Below, in pieces: positions 18,300 to 28,188 of a DNA stretch of 64,000 bases. Position 1 is the first letter of the stretch. The number at the start of each line of letters is the position of its first letter. The position numbers and the translations under genes are program-made. The notes under the pieces are model-generated. The model did no database searches, was not told where the DNA came from, and saw nothing but the letters and a program-made list of their open reading frames with translations. This DNA comes from SAR324 cluster bacterium. Its GTDB lineage: Bacteria; SAR324; NAC60-12. Location of the stretch: the NCBI GenBank assembly GCA_028281495.1, contig JANQJU010000049.1:1-64000 (forward strand), given 5' to 3'.

Positions 18300-20528
18300 T
18301 CACGCAATCGGTTGCAGAGCCACCGCGGCCAAAGGAGGGAGGTCGAAATTCAAACTATACGGACGTCCGTGCCATGGGTTGGATTCCGCCTGAATTTCTG
18401 TTTGTTGGTTGTAGCCACTTCCTCCGAATTCTGAAGCATCACTGTCTAAAACTTTTGCATATTTGGCAAAGATAGAAGTTCCGATACGATACCCTTGTCG
18501 CGGCACCGGAGTGAAGTTGAATACAAAAAGAATAGGGGGTTCGTCGGAAGATGTTTTGGGTTTCCGCAAGAAGGAGTACACGCTATTGGCATGATCGTGA
18601 AAATCAATCCACTCGAATCCTTCCTGATCTAAATCGGTGGTGTATAATGCTGGATGATTGCGATAGAAGAAATTCAAATTTTTGCAGTATTGCTGCAACT
18701 GCCAATGATCGGGATTGCTTTCCACCAAATTCCAATCCAAGCTGCTCGCTTCACTCCATTCTTGCCACTGTCCAAACTCGCATCCCATGAACAATAACTT
18801 CTTACCGGGATGGGCCGTCATGAAGCTCAAATACAAACGATAATTGGCTCGTTGTTGCCAGTAATCTCCTGGCATCTTACCCAGCAAGTTGCCTTTGCCA
18901 TGCACCACCTCATCGTGGGAAATGGGCAGGATGTACTTTTCGGAGTACGCATACACCATTGAAAAGGTGATCAGGTGGTTGTCATAGCTGCGATAAATTG
19001 GATCATTGCCAATATACCGTAAGGTATCGTTCATCCATCCCATATTCCATTTAAAGTTGAATCCCAGCCCACCGGTATAGGTCGGATGACTCACTCCCGG
19101 CCAAGCAGTGGATTCTTCGGCAACGGATATGATGCCAGGGTAGTAGTTGAAAATCACTTCGTTGAAATTTTTGATGAAGAAGATAGCGTCGAGATTTTCA
19201 TTGCCTCCATATTCGTTGGGAACCCACTCACCAGGGTTTCGGCTGTAATCGAGGTACAGCATGGATGCTACGGCATCCACTCGCACCCCATCCAAATGAT
19301 AATATTCCAACCAAAACAGCGCATTGGATACCAAAAAGTTACGAACCTCGTTGCGACCGTAGTTGAAGATTTTGGTTCCCCAATCGGAATGCTCACCTTT
19401 ACGAGGATCCGCGTGTTCGTAGAGATGGGATCCGTCAAAATAGCCCAGGCCATGAGCATCTTTCGGAAAGTGGGCAGGAACCCAATCCATAATGATGCCA
19501 ATCCCTTCTTGGTGGCAACGATCCACAAAATGCATGAATTCTTTCGGGCTTCCAAAACGAGAGGTCACCGCATAATATCCGACAACCTGATATCCCCAAG
19601 AACCATCAAAGGGATGTTCTGCCAGCCCCATCAATTCAATATGTGTGTACCCCATTTCTTTCACATAAGGGATCAACTGATCGACCGCTTCTTGATAGGA
19701 AATGAAGCGGTTGTCCTGTTCAGGAATTCGTTTCCAAGAACCGAGATGGACTTCGTAAATTGAAATAGGAGATTCAAACAAATTCTTTTTCTCTCGTTCT
19801 TCCATCCAAGCCTGATCGTGCCACTCGAAGCCATTCAAGTTGGCCACCACGGAGCCAGTTGCTGGACGATGTTCCATTGCAAATCCATAGGGATCGGCTT
19901 TAAGAAACAACCCGCCTTGCTGCGACTGGATTTCGTATTTATAAATAGCTCCTTCTTGCACGCCAGGAACGAACAGTTCCCAAATTCCTGAGGAACCGCG
20001 ATTTTCCATGGCATGTTTGCGTCCATCCCAATGGTTGAAATCTCCGACCACACTCACTCGCCTTGCATTGGGTGACCACACCGCAAATAGGGTACCCGCC
20101 ACGCCATCTTGAGTAGTGAGATGCGCTCCCAACTTGTAATAGATTTTGTGATGATTGCCCTCGGCAAAGAGATGGAAATCGAATTCCGTCAATTGCGGCG
20201 CAAAATAATAAGGATCGTACTTTTCGTGCTGATTGCCATTTGTATAGGATATTTTCAGTTTATAAGGCATGAGGGTCGGTCGTGGGTCCATTACCAATTC
20301 AAACAACCCACCTGCATGGATCCTTTTCAGTTCAACTGCATCGTTTTCGGATTGATCGTCCCAATACAACAGAACTTGTTCTGCATCAGGTTCCAAGACG
20401 CGAACAATCCACGCTTTTGTTTTATTCGAACGTTCCACTTCATGGAAGCCAAGGACTGAGCGTGGAGCATGATGATTAGTGCTTACAATTTGTTCTTTTT
20501 CTTCTTTGGACAGTCTGATTTGCGCCAT
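18300..20528 (-). CDS. glgB: 1,4-alpha-glucan branching enzyme, copy 2
   Basis: A 742-residue GH13 branching enzyme, first gene of the minus-strand glgB-glgB-glgP operon. It has the same layout as copy 1: N-terminal beta-sandwich modules, then the barrel with nucleophile Asp418 (VRVDAVASM), acid Glu471 (VAEEST) and SHDEVVHG. Because both copies keep every catalytic residue, both should be active; they may differ in chain-length preference or expression. Its start, MAQIRLSKEEKEQIV, is confirmed by the paralogue. The upstream 240 bp separate it from the divergent glgC and should carry promoters for both arms of the locus. Confidence 0.95.
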   Translation of the reverse strand: MAQIRLSKEEKEQIVSTNHHAPRSVLGFHEVERSNKTKAWIVRVLEPDAEQVLLYWDDQSENDAVELKRIHAGGLFELVMDPRPTLMPYKLKISYTNGNQHEKYDPYYFAPQLTEFDFHLFAEGNHHKIYYKLGAHLTTQDGVAGTLFAVWSPNARRVSVVGDFNHWDGRKHAMENRGSSGIWELFVPGVQEGAIYKYEIQSQQGGLFLKADPYGFAMEHRPATGSVVANLNGFEWHDQAWMEEREKKNLFESPISIYEVHLGSWKRIPEQDNRFISYQEAVDQLIPYVKEMGYTHIELMGLAEHPFDGSWGYQVVGYYAVTSRFGSPKEFMHFVDRCHQEGIGIIMDWVPAHFPKDAHGLGYFDGSHLYEHADPRKGEHSDWGTKIFNYGRNEVRNFLVSNALFWLEYYHLDGVRVDAVASMLYLDYSRNPGEWVPNEYGGNENLDAIFFIKNFNEVIFNYYPGIISVAEESTAWPGVSHPTYTGGLGFNFKWNMGWMNDTLRYIGNDPIYRSYDNHLITFSMVYAYSEKYILPISHDEVVHGKGNLLGKMPGDYWQQRANYRLYLSFMTAHPGKKLLFMGCEFGQWQEWSEASSLDWNLVESNPDHWQLQQYCKNLNFFYRNHPALYTTDLDQEGFEWIDFHDHANSVYSFLRKPKTSSDEPPILFVFNFTPVPRQGYRIGTSIFAKYAKVLDSDASEFGGSGYNQQTEIQAESNPWHGRPYSLNFDLPPLAAVALQPIA

Positions 20529-20768
20529 TTTTCCTCACTCTTAAAATTTCAAAAAAGAATTGAAAGAACACTTCCAACTCGCCGGAATAGTTGTTACAAG
20601 AAGTGAGTTCTTCAACAAAATTCAGGACAAAATAATGCCAAATTCTTCATTAATTATCAGGAGCAAAACCCTTGAAATTCCGAGGCTAAGAGGTGTTCAA
20701 CAAAAGCCTTAGGATGGTTCTTTGAAACCAACCTAGCTGAATGTCAACCTTTAACAAAACAGGGCACT

Positions 20769-21995
20769 ATGAGCAACATTCTTTCCATGATTCTCGCGGG
20801 GGGGGAAGGGACCCGACTTCATCCACTCACAACGATTCGTGCCAAACCAGCAGTACCGTTTGGTGGTAGTTATCGTATCATCGACTTCGTATTGAGCAAT
20901 TTTGTGAATTCGGGGTTGATGAAGATTTATGTGTTGACTCAATTCAAATCGCACTCCTTGATGCGGCACTTACGTCAAGGTTGGCGATTTTCAGGGCCGT
21001 CCAGCACCTTCATTGATCCGATTCCTGCCCAAATGCAAACTGGGAAAAAATGGTATGAAGGCACCGCAGATGCCATCTACCAAAATTTGAATCTGATTTA
21101 TGATGAAGAGCCAGACACCGTCTGTGTTTTCGGAGGAGACCACATCTACAAAATGGATGTGCATCAAATGGTCAAATTTCACGGCAAGAAAAAGGCCGAG
21201 TTGACCGTTGCTGCCATTCCCGTTCCCATTGCAGATGCACACCATTTCGGTGTGATCGAGGTGGATGAGGATTGGCGCATGATTGGCTTTAAAGAGAAAC
21301 CAAAGACCGATCCCAAAACAATTCCCGGTAATCCTGGCCACGTATTGGCATCGATGGGAAACTACGTGTTCAACACAGATCCTTTGATCAAACACTTGAT
21401 CGACGATGCGAAGAATCCGGACTCTTCCCATGATTTTGGAAAAGACATCATTTCCAAGATGTATCCCAACGGTGACGTGTATGTATACGATTTTGCCCAA
21501 AATACCGTGGATGGTGCAGAAGAGCGAGAGCACGGCTATTGGCGCGATGTGGGAACGCTTGAAGCCTATTGGGAAGCCAACATGGATTTGGTCGGAGTGG
21601 ACCCTGTGTTCAATTTATACAACTTACGTTGGCCCGTAAGAACCTTCAACCCACCGTTACCCCCTGCCAAGTTTGTGCACTTTAGTGATTTGCGTACGGG
21701 GCATGCGATCAATTCCGTGGTGTCGCCGGGGTGTATTGTGAGTGGATCCCTCGTGGAAAAATCCGTGTTGGGTTACAACGTGCGTGTTCATAGCTTTTCC
21801 CATGTGTCCCAATCGGTGATTATGGATGATGTCGATATCGGTCGAGATGCTCGCATTTCCAAAGCAATCATTGATAAGGATGTAGTCATTCCAGCAGGAA
21901 CCCGCATCGGATATGACCTGGAAGAAGATCGAAAGAAATATTTTGTGTCCCCAAGTGGGATTGTCGTTATTCCAAAAGGAGCGAAAATTGAGTGA
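20769..21995 (+). CDS. glgC: Glucose-1-phosphate adenylyltransferase (ADP-glucose pyrophosphorylase)
   Basis: A 408-residue enzyme making ADP-glucose from ATP and glucose-1-phosphate, the committed step of bacterial glycogen synthesis. The nucleotide-binding signature MILAGGEGTRLHPLT and the following KPAVPFGG are at the N-terminus. The FGGDHIYKMD motif and the FKEKP substrate motif follow, and the C-terminal third is the left-handed beta-helix with hexapeptide-like repeats. AGGG lies upstream of the ATG. Its end overlaps the start of glgA by 8 bases, implying translational coupling. Such enzymes are usually allosterically controlled by glycolytic intermediates; the effector here is not visible from sequence. 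Confidence 0.96.
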   Translation: MSNILSMILAGGEGTRLHPLTTIRAKPAVPFGGSYRIIDFVLSNFVNSGLMKIYVLTQFKSHSLMRHLRQGWRFSGPSSTFIDPIPAQMQTGKKWYEGTADAIYQNLNLIYDEEPDTVCVFGGDHIYKMDVHQMVKFHGKKKAELTVAAIPVPIADAHHFGVIEVDEDWRMIGFKEKPKTDPKTIPGNPGHVLASMGNYVFNTDPLIKHLIDDAKNPDSSHDFGKDIISKMYPNGDVYVYDFAQNTVDGAEEREHGYWRDVGTLEAYWEANMDLVGVDPVFNLYNLRWPVRTFNPPLPPAKFVHFSDLRTGHAINSVVSPGCIVSGSLVEKSVLGYNVRVHSFSHVSQSVIMDDVDIGRDARISKAIIDKDVVIPAGTRIGYDLEEDRKKYFVSPSGIVVIPKGAKIE

Positions 21996-23448
21996 GCCAT
22001 TGAAAATCATATTTGCAATTTCTGAAATGGAAGGTCTGGCCAAAACCGGCGGGTTGGCCGATGTGGGCAAGGCCCTTCCATTGGCCTTAAAACGTCGTGG
22101 GCATGACGTTCGAATAGTCCTGCCCCATTATCAATCGATTGCCGAAGATGTGCATACGAATCGAGTCATTCAAACCTTGGGCGTGCCCATGGGCGGGACC
22201 GAGATTTGGTGTGCGGTCAACCAAGTGATGATCGAAGGCATTCCGGTCTATTTCATTGAACATCACGGATACTTCTTTCGTGAGCGTTTTTATGATGATG
22301 GCTTCCAAGAGTATGGAGACAATGCAGCTCGCTTTGGCTTCTTTTCAAAAGCCGTATTGCAGTTGTGCAAAGCCCTGCATTTTGCTCCCGATATTTTGCA
22401 CTGTCATGATTGGCAAACGGCGATGCTGCCTTATTACCATAAAGTCTATGAAGCCGATCATCCTTTGTTTCAAAATTCGGCATCCATTATGACCATCCAC
22501 AACGCGGCATTCCAAGGAAACTTTTCTGGAGACTTTCAGGGGCTTTTGGGGATTCAGCCGCAACACTTTGTGATGGAACATTTCGAAGATTACGGCCAGA
22601 TCAATTTCCTCAAAGGAGGAATCAGTTGGGCCGATAAAACCAATGCCGTGAGTCCGGGTTATGCCGACGAATTGCTAACGCCTTTGGGCAGCCACGGTTT
22701 GTACGAAGTGTTTGACCGACGCAAAGCCGATCTTTCTGGGATCGTGAATGGTTGTGATTACCAAGATTGGAACCCTGAAATCGACCCTATGATTCCTGCC
22801 AACTATAGTGTGGAGGATCTCAGTGGGAAGCAGTTGTGCAAACAAGCATTGCAAAAGAGGTTCTATCTACCGGAACGTCCTGAAGTTCCACTGATGGGGA
22901 TTGTCAGTCGGCTGACTCAGCAAAAAGGCTTTGGGTATCTGATTCCGGCACTTTACACCATCATGCAATGGGAAGTGCAACTTGTCGTTCTGGGGACAGG
23001 TGAAACGTGGATTGAACAGGAGTTTTACAATCTTGCTCGCAATTTCCCGGACAAAGTGGAATGGCATGGAACTTACGATTGGGAACTCTCTCATTGGATC
23101 GAGGCAGGGAGTGACATGTTTCTCATGCCTTCCCTGTACGAACCATGTGGTTTGAATCAATTGTATAGCTTGCGTTATGGGACCCTACCGGTCGTTCGTG
23201 CCGTTGGAGGGTTGCGTGATACGGTGGAAAATTACGACGCAAAAAACATCAGCGGCACGGGTTTCATGTTTGACGAACCCACTGTTGAAGATGTTATTGA
23301 TTGTATCAGTTGGGCGGTGAAAACATATTATGACCGTCCGGAACACTTCCAACAATTGGTTCGGAATGCAATGGGGGTGCAGTTCGAATGGGATCAATCT
23401 GCCATTGAGTATGAAAACATGTACGAAGCGGCTTTGAAAAAAGCTTAG
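21988..23448 (+). CDS. glgA: Glycogen synthase (ADP-glucose specific)
   Basis: A 486-residue GT5 enzyme that adds glucose from ADP-glucose to the non-reducing ends of glucan. The N-terminal ADP-glucose site KTGGLADVGKALP is present, as is the C-terminal EPCGLNQ motif of the second Rossmann domain. The best start is TTG at 21988: AGGAG lies six bases upstream and the product opens MSEPLKIIFAISEMEG, the normal GlgA beginning. An ATG at 21913 lies well inside glgC and would add 25 residues not typical of the family. The 8-base overlap with glgC makes the two an obvious translational unit. Confidence 0.95.
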   Translation: MSEPLKIIFAISEMEGLAKTGGLADVGKALPLALKRRGHDVRIVLPHYQSIAEDVHTNRVIQTLGVPMGGTEIWCAVNQVMIEGIPVYFIEHHGYFFRERFYDDGFQEYGDNAARFGFFSKAVLQLCKALHFAPDILHCHDWQTAMLPYYHKVYEADHPLFQNSASIMTIHNAAFQGNFSGDFQGLLGIQPQHFVMEHFEDYGQINFLKGGISWADKTNAVSPGYADELLTPLGSHGLYEVFDRRKADLSGIVNGCDYQDWNPEIDPMIPANYSVEDLSGKQLCKQALQKRFYLPERPEVPLMGIVSRLTQQKGFGYLIPALYTIMQWEVQLVVLGTGETWIEQEFYNLARNFPDKVEWHGTYDWELSHWIEAGSDMFLMPSLYEPCGLNQLYSLRYGTLPVVRAVGGLRDTVENYDAKNISGTGFMFDEPTVEDVIDCISWAVKTYYDRPEHFQQLVRNAMGVQFEWDQSAIEYENMYEAALKKA

Positions 23449-23511
23449 CTTGTCGCGTGGAATCTCATCCATTGTTTAAACATCACAAATTGGTCGAAGC
23501 GAGGAGGCCTC

Positions 23512-26043
23512 ATGTTCCTGGTGTTTTGCCAGCTTGGGCCACGACCGATTCGATTCTTCCAACACAGGCTTCTGTCACATTTGATTCTTGGATGCGGAAG
23601 CCTGCTCATCCCATTCCTGATTTGGGCCTCGCCCGTTGTTATTCCGGTCGAAGGCGCTGAAGAGTATTATCTAGAACAATCGGCTTATCTTCTGGAAGAT
23701 CAGGAAGGTCAATGGACTATTCAGGATGTGGTGGGACTGAATGAGGCTTCGTGGACCCCACATAACTCGAAAACAGTACCTAATTTCGGATTCACGGATT
23801 CCGCAATTTGGGTACGGCTTCAGATACAGAATCATAATCCCACTGTCCAACAATGGCTGTTAGAAATCGGCTATTCTCAGTTGGACTACGTCCATCTTTA
23901 CCTCCCCCAAGCCGATGGCTCCTTCCTACAAAAGATATCTGGTGATCAGTACCCTTTTTCTCAACGAGAAGTGATTCATCGGAATTTTGCCTTCCACCTC
24001 CCTCTGCCCTTGGGGGAAACGGTGACCGTGTATCTGCGTTTTCAGACCGAAAGTTCCATGCAATTTCCTCTGATGCTCTGGTCTTCCGAACGTTTCATTG
24101 CGCAAGCCACACAAGCTGCTCACGGCTTAGGGGCTTATTACGGCATCATGTTAGTTATGATGCTCTACAATCTCTTTCTCTACCTTTCCGTTCGGGATCG
24201 GAGCTATCTATTTTATGTGTTGCATATTGGAGTGTTGGCCCTGGGGCAGATGGCGTTAAACGGATTGGCCAAGCAGTATTTGTGGCCCGATTTTCCAACG
24301 ATTTCTAATGGCAGCGTCGTTTTTCTTTCCGCAGGAATCATGTTTACATCGACACTGTTTTCCATTGCCTTTTTACATACACGAAAATACTCGCTGCGGT
24401 TGCATCGCCTCTTGGTGGTCTTGATGGGGGCGGCTGTGTTGATCATGCTGCTGTCTCTCTTCACGAGTTACTCAACGAGCATTCGAGGCGCTGTGGCCTT
24501 AGCCCCGATATGGGCGGGTTTGCTGTTTTTGACTGGATTCGTGGTGTGGCATCGGGGGTATTCGCCCGCACGGTACTATCTGTTTGCGTGGAGTGCTTTT
24601 TTGATCGGAGCGGTGGCTTTGGTGTTAAAGAGCAATGGAATGTTGCCCCGAAATTTTTTTACCGAATATAGTGTTCAGATTGGGGCTGCATTGGAAGTGG
24701 TGCTTTTATCTTTGGGGTTGGCAGACCGGATCAACGTGCTGAAAAAGGAAAAATCAGAAGCGCAACGTGAGATACGTCAACGATTGGAAGCTTTGCTAGA
24801 CGTGACCAAAAAATTGGCTGCTGCCAGAAATCCCTTTCAAGTCTTACGTGAAGCCAGCTCCACGATCGTTCGTGAATGCGATTCGGCCCCGATTGCAACC
24901 GTTTTCTTAGCTTTTCGCATGCCACATCCCGGGCAAGATTGGAAAAATTACCGATGTTTCCAGATTCCACCCAATGACATTTGGAGCGCCACTGCCATTG
25001 ATCCCGAAAAGGTCGAAACCAAGACTCCCACAATCGTACAACAGCAGTTGGATATTACGACCCATGAAGGCTGGTTCAATACCGAAAACGCGTTATGGAT
25101 CTTTATCCGGCCTCAAGAAGGCATTCAAGGAGCAATGGTTTTTGAAGGGATTACTGCACACACTCTGCCTCGTCGGGACCTGGATTTTATCAACACTTTG
25201 ATCCCTTCCATATCGATTGCCCTGGACAACATGTGCTTTCAGCACCGGTTGACCGAGAAAGTGCGAATGGAAAATGAGTTGAAAACCGCTGCTGCAATGC
25301 AGAGTGCTTTTTTTCCAAAAAGCCTTCCCCAATTGCCACAGATCGAATTTGCCTCCTATTATCAGTCTGCCACCGAAACCGGAGGAGATTGGTATGGATT
25401 CATCACGGAAGTGCAGGGAGCGATTTACATTTTGATTGGAGATGTGACAGGGCATGGCGTTCCCGCAGCTCTGGTCACAGCCGCAGCAAGCTCCACCTGC
25501 CGGTTGATGTCCAAGCTGTATTATCATCGACATCAACTTCTAGAAGAACACCCCACCCCCAAAGAACTTCTGACCCATTTCAATCAAGCTGTGTTCGAAG
25601 CTGGCAACCCGGATTATCTCATGACCTTTTTTATCGGACAGCTCGATTTGCAAACAGGACTGATGACTTTTTCCAATGCTGGACACAATTTCCCGCTGCT
25701 GATCGGAAAAGAAGGCAAAATCAAATCGTTGCTCAACCAAAACTATCGCCTGGGGGACAGTCCCCACACCCGTTTCAGTGAAAACACCGTTCAGTTGCAG
25801 CAAGACGACGTGCTGGTGTTTTATACCGATGGATTGGTGGAAAACATGAACCCGCAAGGAGAAGCTTGGGGAGAGCGGCGGTTTAAGCGTTATTTGAAAC
25901 GAAATCGGAATCTTCCCATGACGCCATTGATCGAGAAACTCATCCATGAAGCGTACACATTTTATAACGACCAACCCCTAGCAGATGATATGACCATTCT
26001 CGCCTGCCAAATTCGCGGTACCTTTCGACATCCGATGACTTGA
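23512..26043 (+). CDS. 7TMR-DISM receptor with PP2C (SpoIIE-type) phosphatase output
   Basis: An 843-residue inner-membrane receptor. After a signal anchor (about 20-42) comes a periplasmic 7TMR-DISMED2-like beta domain (about 55-185), thought to bind carbohydrate-like or other small ligands. Seven transmembrane helices follow (about 205-410), then a coiled coil, a GAF-like region and a PP2C/SpoIIE phosphatase (about 600-835). The phosphatase metal residues are visible in GGDWYGF, GDVTGHG and YTDGLVE, so it should be an active Ser/Thr phosphatase, typically acting on anti-sigma-antagonist proteins. GAGGAGG lies just before the ATG. It follows glgA by 63 bp on the same strand and may be cotranscribed with the glycogen genes. 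Confidence 0.9.
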   Translation: MFLVFCQLGPRPIRFFQHRLLSHLILGCGSLLIPFLIWASPVVIPVEGAEEYYLEQSAYLLEDQEGQWTIQDVVGLNEASWTPHNSKTVPNFGFTDSAIWVRLQIQNHNPTVQQWLLEIGYSQLDYVHLYLPQADGSFLQKISGDQYPFSQREVIHRNFAFHLPLPLGETVTVYLRFQTESSMQFPLMLWSSERFIAQATQAAHGLGAYYGIMLVMMLYNLFLYLSVRDRSYLFYVLHIGVLALGQMALNGLAKQYLWPDFPTISNGSVVFLSAGIMFTSTLFSIAFLHTRKYSLRLHRLLVVLMGAAVLIMLLSLFTSYSTSIRGAVALAPIWAGLLFLTGFVVWHRGYSPARYYLFAWSAFLIGAVALVLKSNGMLPRNFFTEYSVQIGAALEVVLLSLGLADRINVLKKEKSEAQREIRQRLEALLDVTKKLAAARNPFQVLREASSTIVRECDSAPIATVFLAFRMPHPGQDWKNYRCFQIPPNDIWSATAIDPEKVETKTPTIVQQQLDITTHEGWFNTENALWIFIRPQEGIQGAMVFEGITAHTLPRRDLDFINTLIPSISIALDNMCFQHRLTEKVRMENELKTAAAMQSAFFPKSLPQLPQIEFASYYQSATETGGDWYGFITEVQGAIYILIGDVTGHGVPAALVTAAASSTCRLMSKLYYHRHQLLEEHPTPKELLTHFNQAVFEAGNPDYLMTFFIGQLDLQTGLMTFSNAGHNFPLLIGKEGKIKSLLNQNYRLGDSPHTRFSENTVQLQQDDVLVFYTDGLVENMNPQGEAWGERRFKRYLKRNRNLPMTPLIEKLIHEAYTFYNDQPLADDMTILACQIRGTFRHPMT

Positions 26044-26271
26044 AATCGATTTCCACGATTCAAGGGCTTTGTTTGTCAAATGAGTAAGCTATCTGTAATT
26101 CGACCTGTTGATGAGGGGTTTGTGGGACCCTATGAAGGAGCGTGATAAAATCGTGGAGGCATGATAATTTATGCCTTTGTTTATCCGTACCGTTCGATTT
26201 TTGGGAAATAGCGGTTTGTCATCTGCCCCCCTGCTACATCAGTTCACACGAAAAACTCCGCAAAGGACTTC

Positions 26272-27336
26272 ATGGAAACAAGACGCAATATTAAGGACCT
26301 CACGCTTTCGGAACTCCATGCTTGGTTTGAAGCTCAAGGCGAAAAGCCGTTCCGGGCTAAACAGATTTTTCACTGGGTGTATCAACAGCAGGTGGAACGA
26401 TTTGAGGAGATGCGCAACATTTCCAAGGCTTTGAAACAAAAGTTGAATGAGCATTTTTACTTCAGCCAACTGCAACGTTTCGAAGTGTGTCACTCTACGG
26501 ATGGGTCGATCAAGTATGCGTTTGAATTGGCAGATGGCAAAAAAGTCGAATCCGTCCTGATGCCACATCGTGACCACTACACAGTGTGCGTCTCTTCCCA
26601 AGTGGGCTGTGCAATGGGTTGCGATTTTTGTATGACGGCAAAGATGGGGTTTGTTCGAAATCTCACGCCTGGAGAAATTTTAGACCAAATTTTAGAAGCA
26701 TCCAAAGATCTCCCGGAAGGCGAGGTAGTTCGCAATGTCGTGTTTATGGGGATGGGAGAGCCGTTTCACAATTATGACAATCTGATCACCACGTTGCGTA
26801 TCATGCAATCGGACAATGGTCTGAATTTTTCGGCACGTCGAGTAACCGTTTCGACCTCCGGTTTGGTCCCACAAATTGTGCGATTTGGTAATGAAACCGT
26901 GAAAGCGGGATTGGCGGTTTCCCTCAATGGAGTGAACGATGAAATTCGGACTCAATTGATGCCTGTGAACAAGGCCTACAATCTCGAAAAGTTGGTGGCT
27001 GCTTGCCAAGCATATCCTTTAGAATCGAGGAAACGCATCACTTTTGAATACATCTTGATGGCGGATGTGACCGATTCCATCGAACACGCCAAACGTTTGT
27101 TGAAGCTTTTGCATGGGTTGCGCTTCAAAGTGAATCTCATTCCCTATAACGAATCCCCTGGAAGCAAATACAAGCGTCCGAAGTGGGAACAGGTGGAAGC
27201 ATTTCAGCGTTATCTGTTGGATCGAGGAGTGGTGGCAACGGTCCGTATTTCCAAAGGGCAAGACATCCAAGGAGCTTGCGGACAATTGATTCAAGGCTCC
27301 ACCAAGCCAGAGGTGAAGTCCGAGGTGGCGGCTTGA
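26272..27336 (+). CDS. rlmN: Dual-specificity 23S rRNA/tRNA adenine-C2 methyltransferase
   Basis: A 354-residue radical SAM enzyme that methylates C2 of A2503 in 23S rRNA and of A37 in certain tRNAs. The radical-SAM cluster motif is Cys113, Cys117 and Cys120 in GCAMGCDFC. The second catalytic cysteine, which carries the transient methyl group, is Cys336 in GACGQL. The motif FMGMGEP is typical of RlmN, and the length is normal. AAAGGA precedes the ATG. It stands alone between the phosphatase receptor and a convergent lipoprotein gene. Confidence 0.96.
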   Translation: METRRNIKDLTLSELHAWFEAQGEKPFRAKQIFHWVYQQQVERFEEMRNISKALKQKLNEHFYFSQLQRFEVCHSTDGSIKYAFELADGKKVESVLMPHRDHYTVCVSSQVGCAMGCDFCMTAKMGFVRNLTPGEILDQILEASKDLPEGEVVRNVVFMGMGEPFHNYDNLITTLRIMQSDNGLNFSARRVTVSTSGLVPQIVRFGNETVKAGLAVSLNGVNDEIRTQLMPVNKAYNLEKLVAACQAYPLESRKRITFEYILMADVTDSIEHAKRLLKLLHGLRFKVNLIPYNESPGSKYKRPKWEQVEAFQRYLLDRGVVATVRISKGQDIQGACGQLIQGSTKPEVKSEVAA

Positions 27337-27345
27337 AAGGGTGGT

Positions 27346-27972
27346 TTACGGATTTTCAATCTGCATGCTGTTGAGCACCGTATCAAAATCTTCCTGATAC
27401 TTTTCAAACAAACTTTGTGACGTGAAGGTAATGAACTGCAATGAACCGTCTCGTCCCGACCAATAGTAGCTGTGATAACGAAAAACAATGCCTTGAATTC
27501 TCCCCTGCATGTCCATTGCTAAGACAGGTGCTCCATTCACCAAACGTTTTTCCCGAAAGATAACCTGCACATCCGAAGCCGCCTGCCGGGCATTTCGCAC
27601 GGCAATGCGTTTGAGAATGTTCAACGGAACCCCGATCCGTTCAGTGATCACCATAACGTAGCCTTCCCCATTCCGATGGACCAACATAAATTCCGCTGCT
27701 TCATTTGAGGTATCGACAACCCGCCAAATCTGAGGATTGTACTCGAATTTGAAAAATCCTTTTTCACTATTGAATATTTGTTCTGTTGACGAGGAATACG
27801 AGGCAGGCACTGCTTCTTGATATTGCCATGTGCCGTTTTCGTGCAGTACGACGCTTCGGCCGTCTTTGGTAAAAGCCTCCAAAGAGGTGGTGTTGGGGGC
27901 ATTGAGAGAAGATTGCGAGCAAGCTGCCAGCAGCAGTGTGAGAAGCAACAACAGAAATGTAGTAAGTCTCAT
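27346..27972 (-). CDS. Lipoprotein of unknown function
   Basis: A 208-residue predicted lipoprotein. A leucine-rich signal ends in the lipobox LLAAC (Cys about 18). Next comes a short motif, DGRSVVLHENGTWQY, matching the small beta module that recurs in bacterial envelope proteins as a G-x-V-x-L-x-x-x-G-T-W-x-Y pattern. The remaining 140 residues resemble a PsbP/MOG1-like fold of the type that ends in FDTVLNSMQ, but that is a weak impression. GGAGG lies five bases before the ATG at 27972. The 3' end converges on rlmN with a nine-base gap. Confidence 0.78.
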   Translation of the reverse strand: MRLTTFLLLLLTLLLAACSQSSLNAPNTTSLEAFTKDGRSVVLHENGTWQYQEAVPASYSSSTEQIFNSEKGFFKFEYNPQIWRVVDTSNEAAEFMLVHRNGEGYVMVITERIGVPLNILKRIAVRNARQAASDVQVIFREKRLVNGAPVLAMDMQGRIQGIVFRYHSYYWSGRDGSLQFITFTSQSLFEKYQEDFDTVLNSMQIENP

Positions 27973-28188
27973 AAGGCCTCCGCAATTGGAAAACAGGATC
28001 AAAGTAGGTGGAGAACCATCGTGGTTGATCTCTGTTTTCCAATCAGCAACCAAGGTGATCCGTTCTAATCGGTATGTAATTTTATTGTCTTATGTCGGTG
28101 GGGCTTATTACAAAGTTCACATCGACCTTCATCCCCTTCCAAATAACGTCATTTGCCGGTGGAAATACCCTTTTCGCTTCACTCTATT

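Noticed and set aside
18103..18307. Two overlapping 64-66-codon minus-strand frames between the glgB genes
   Set aside because: They coincide with the inverted repeats and lack ribosome sites or protein-like composition.
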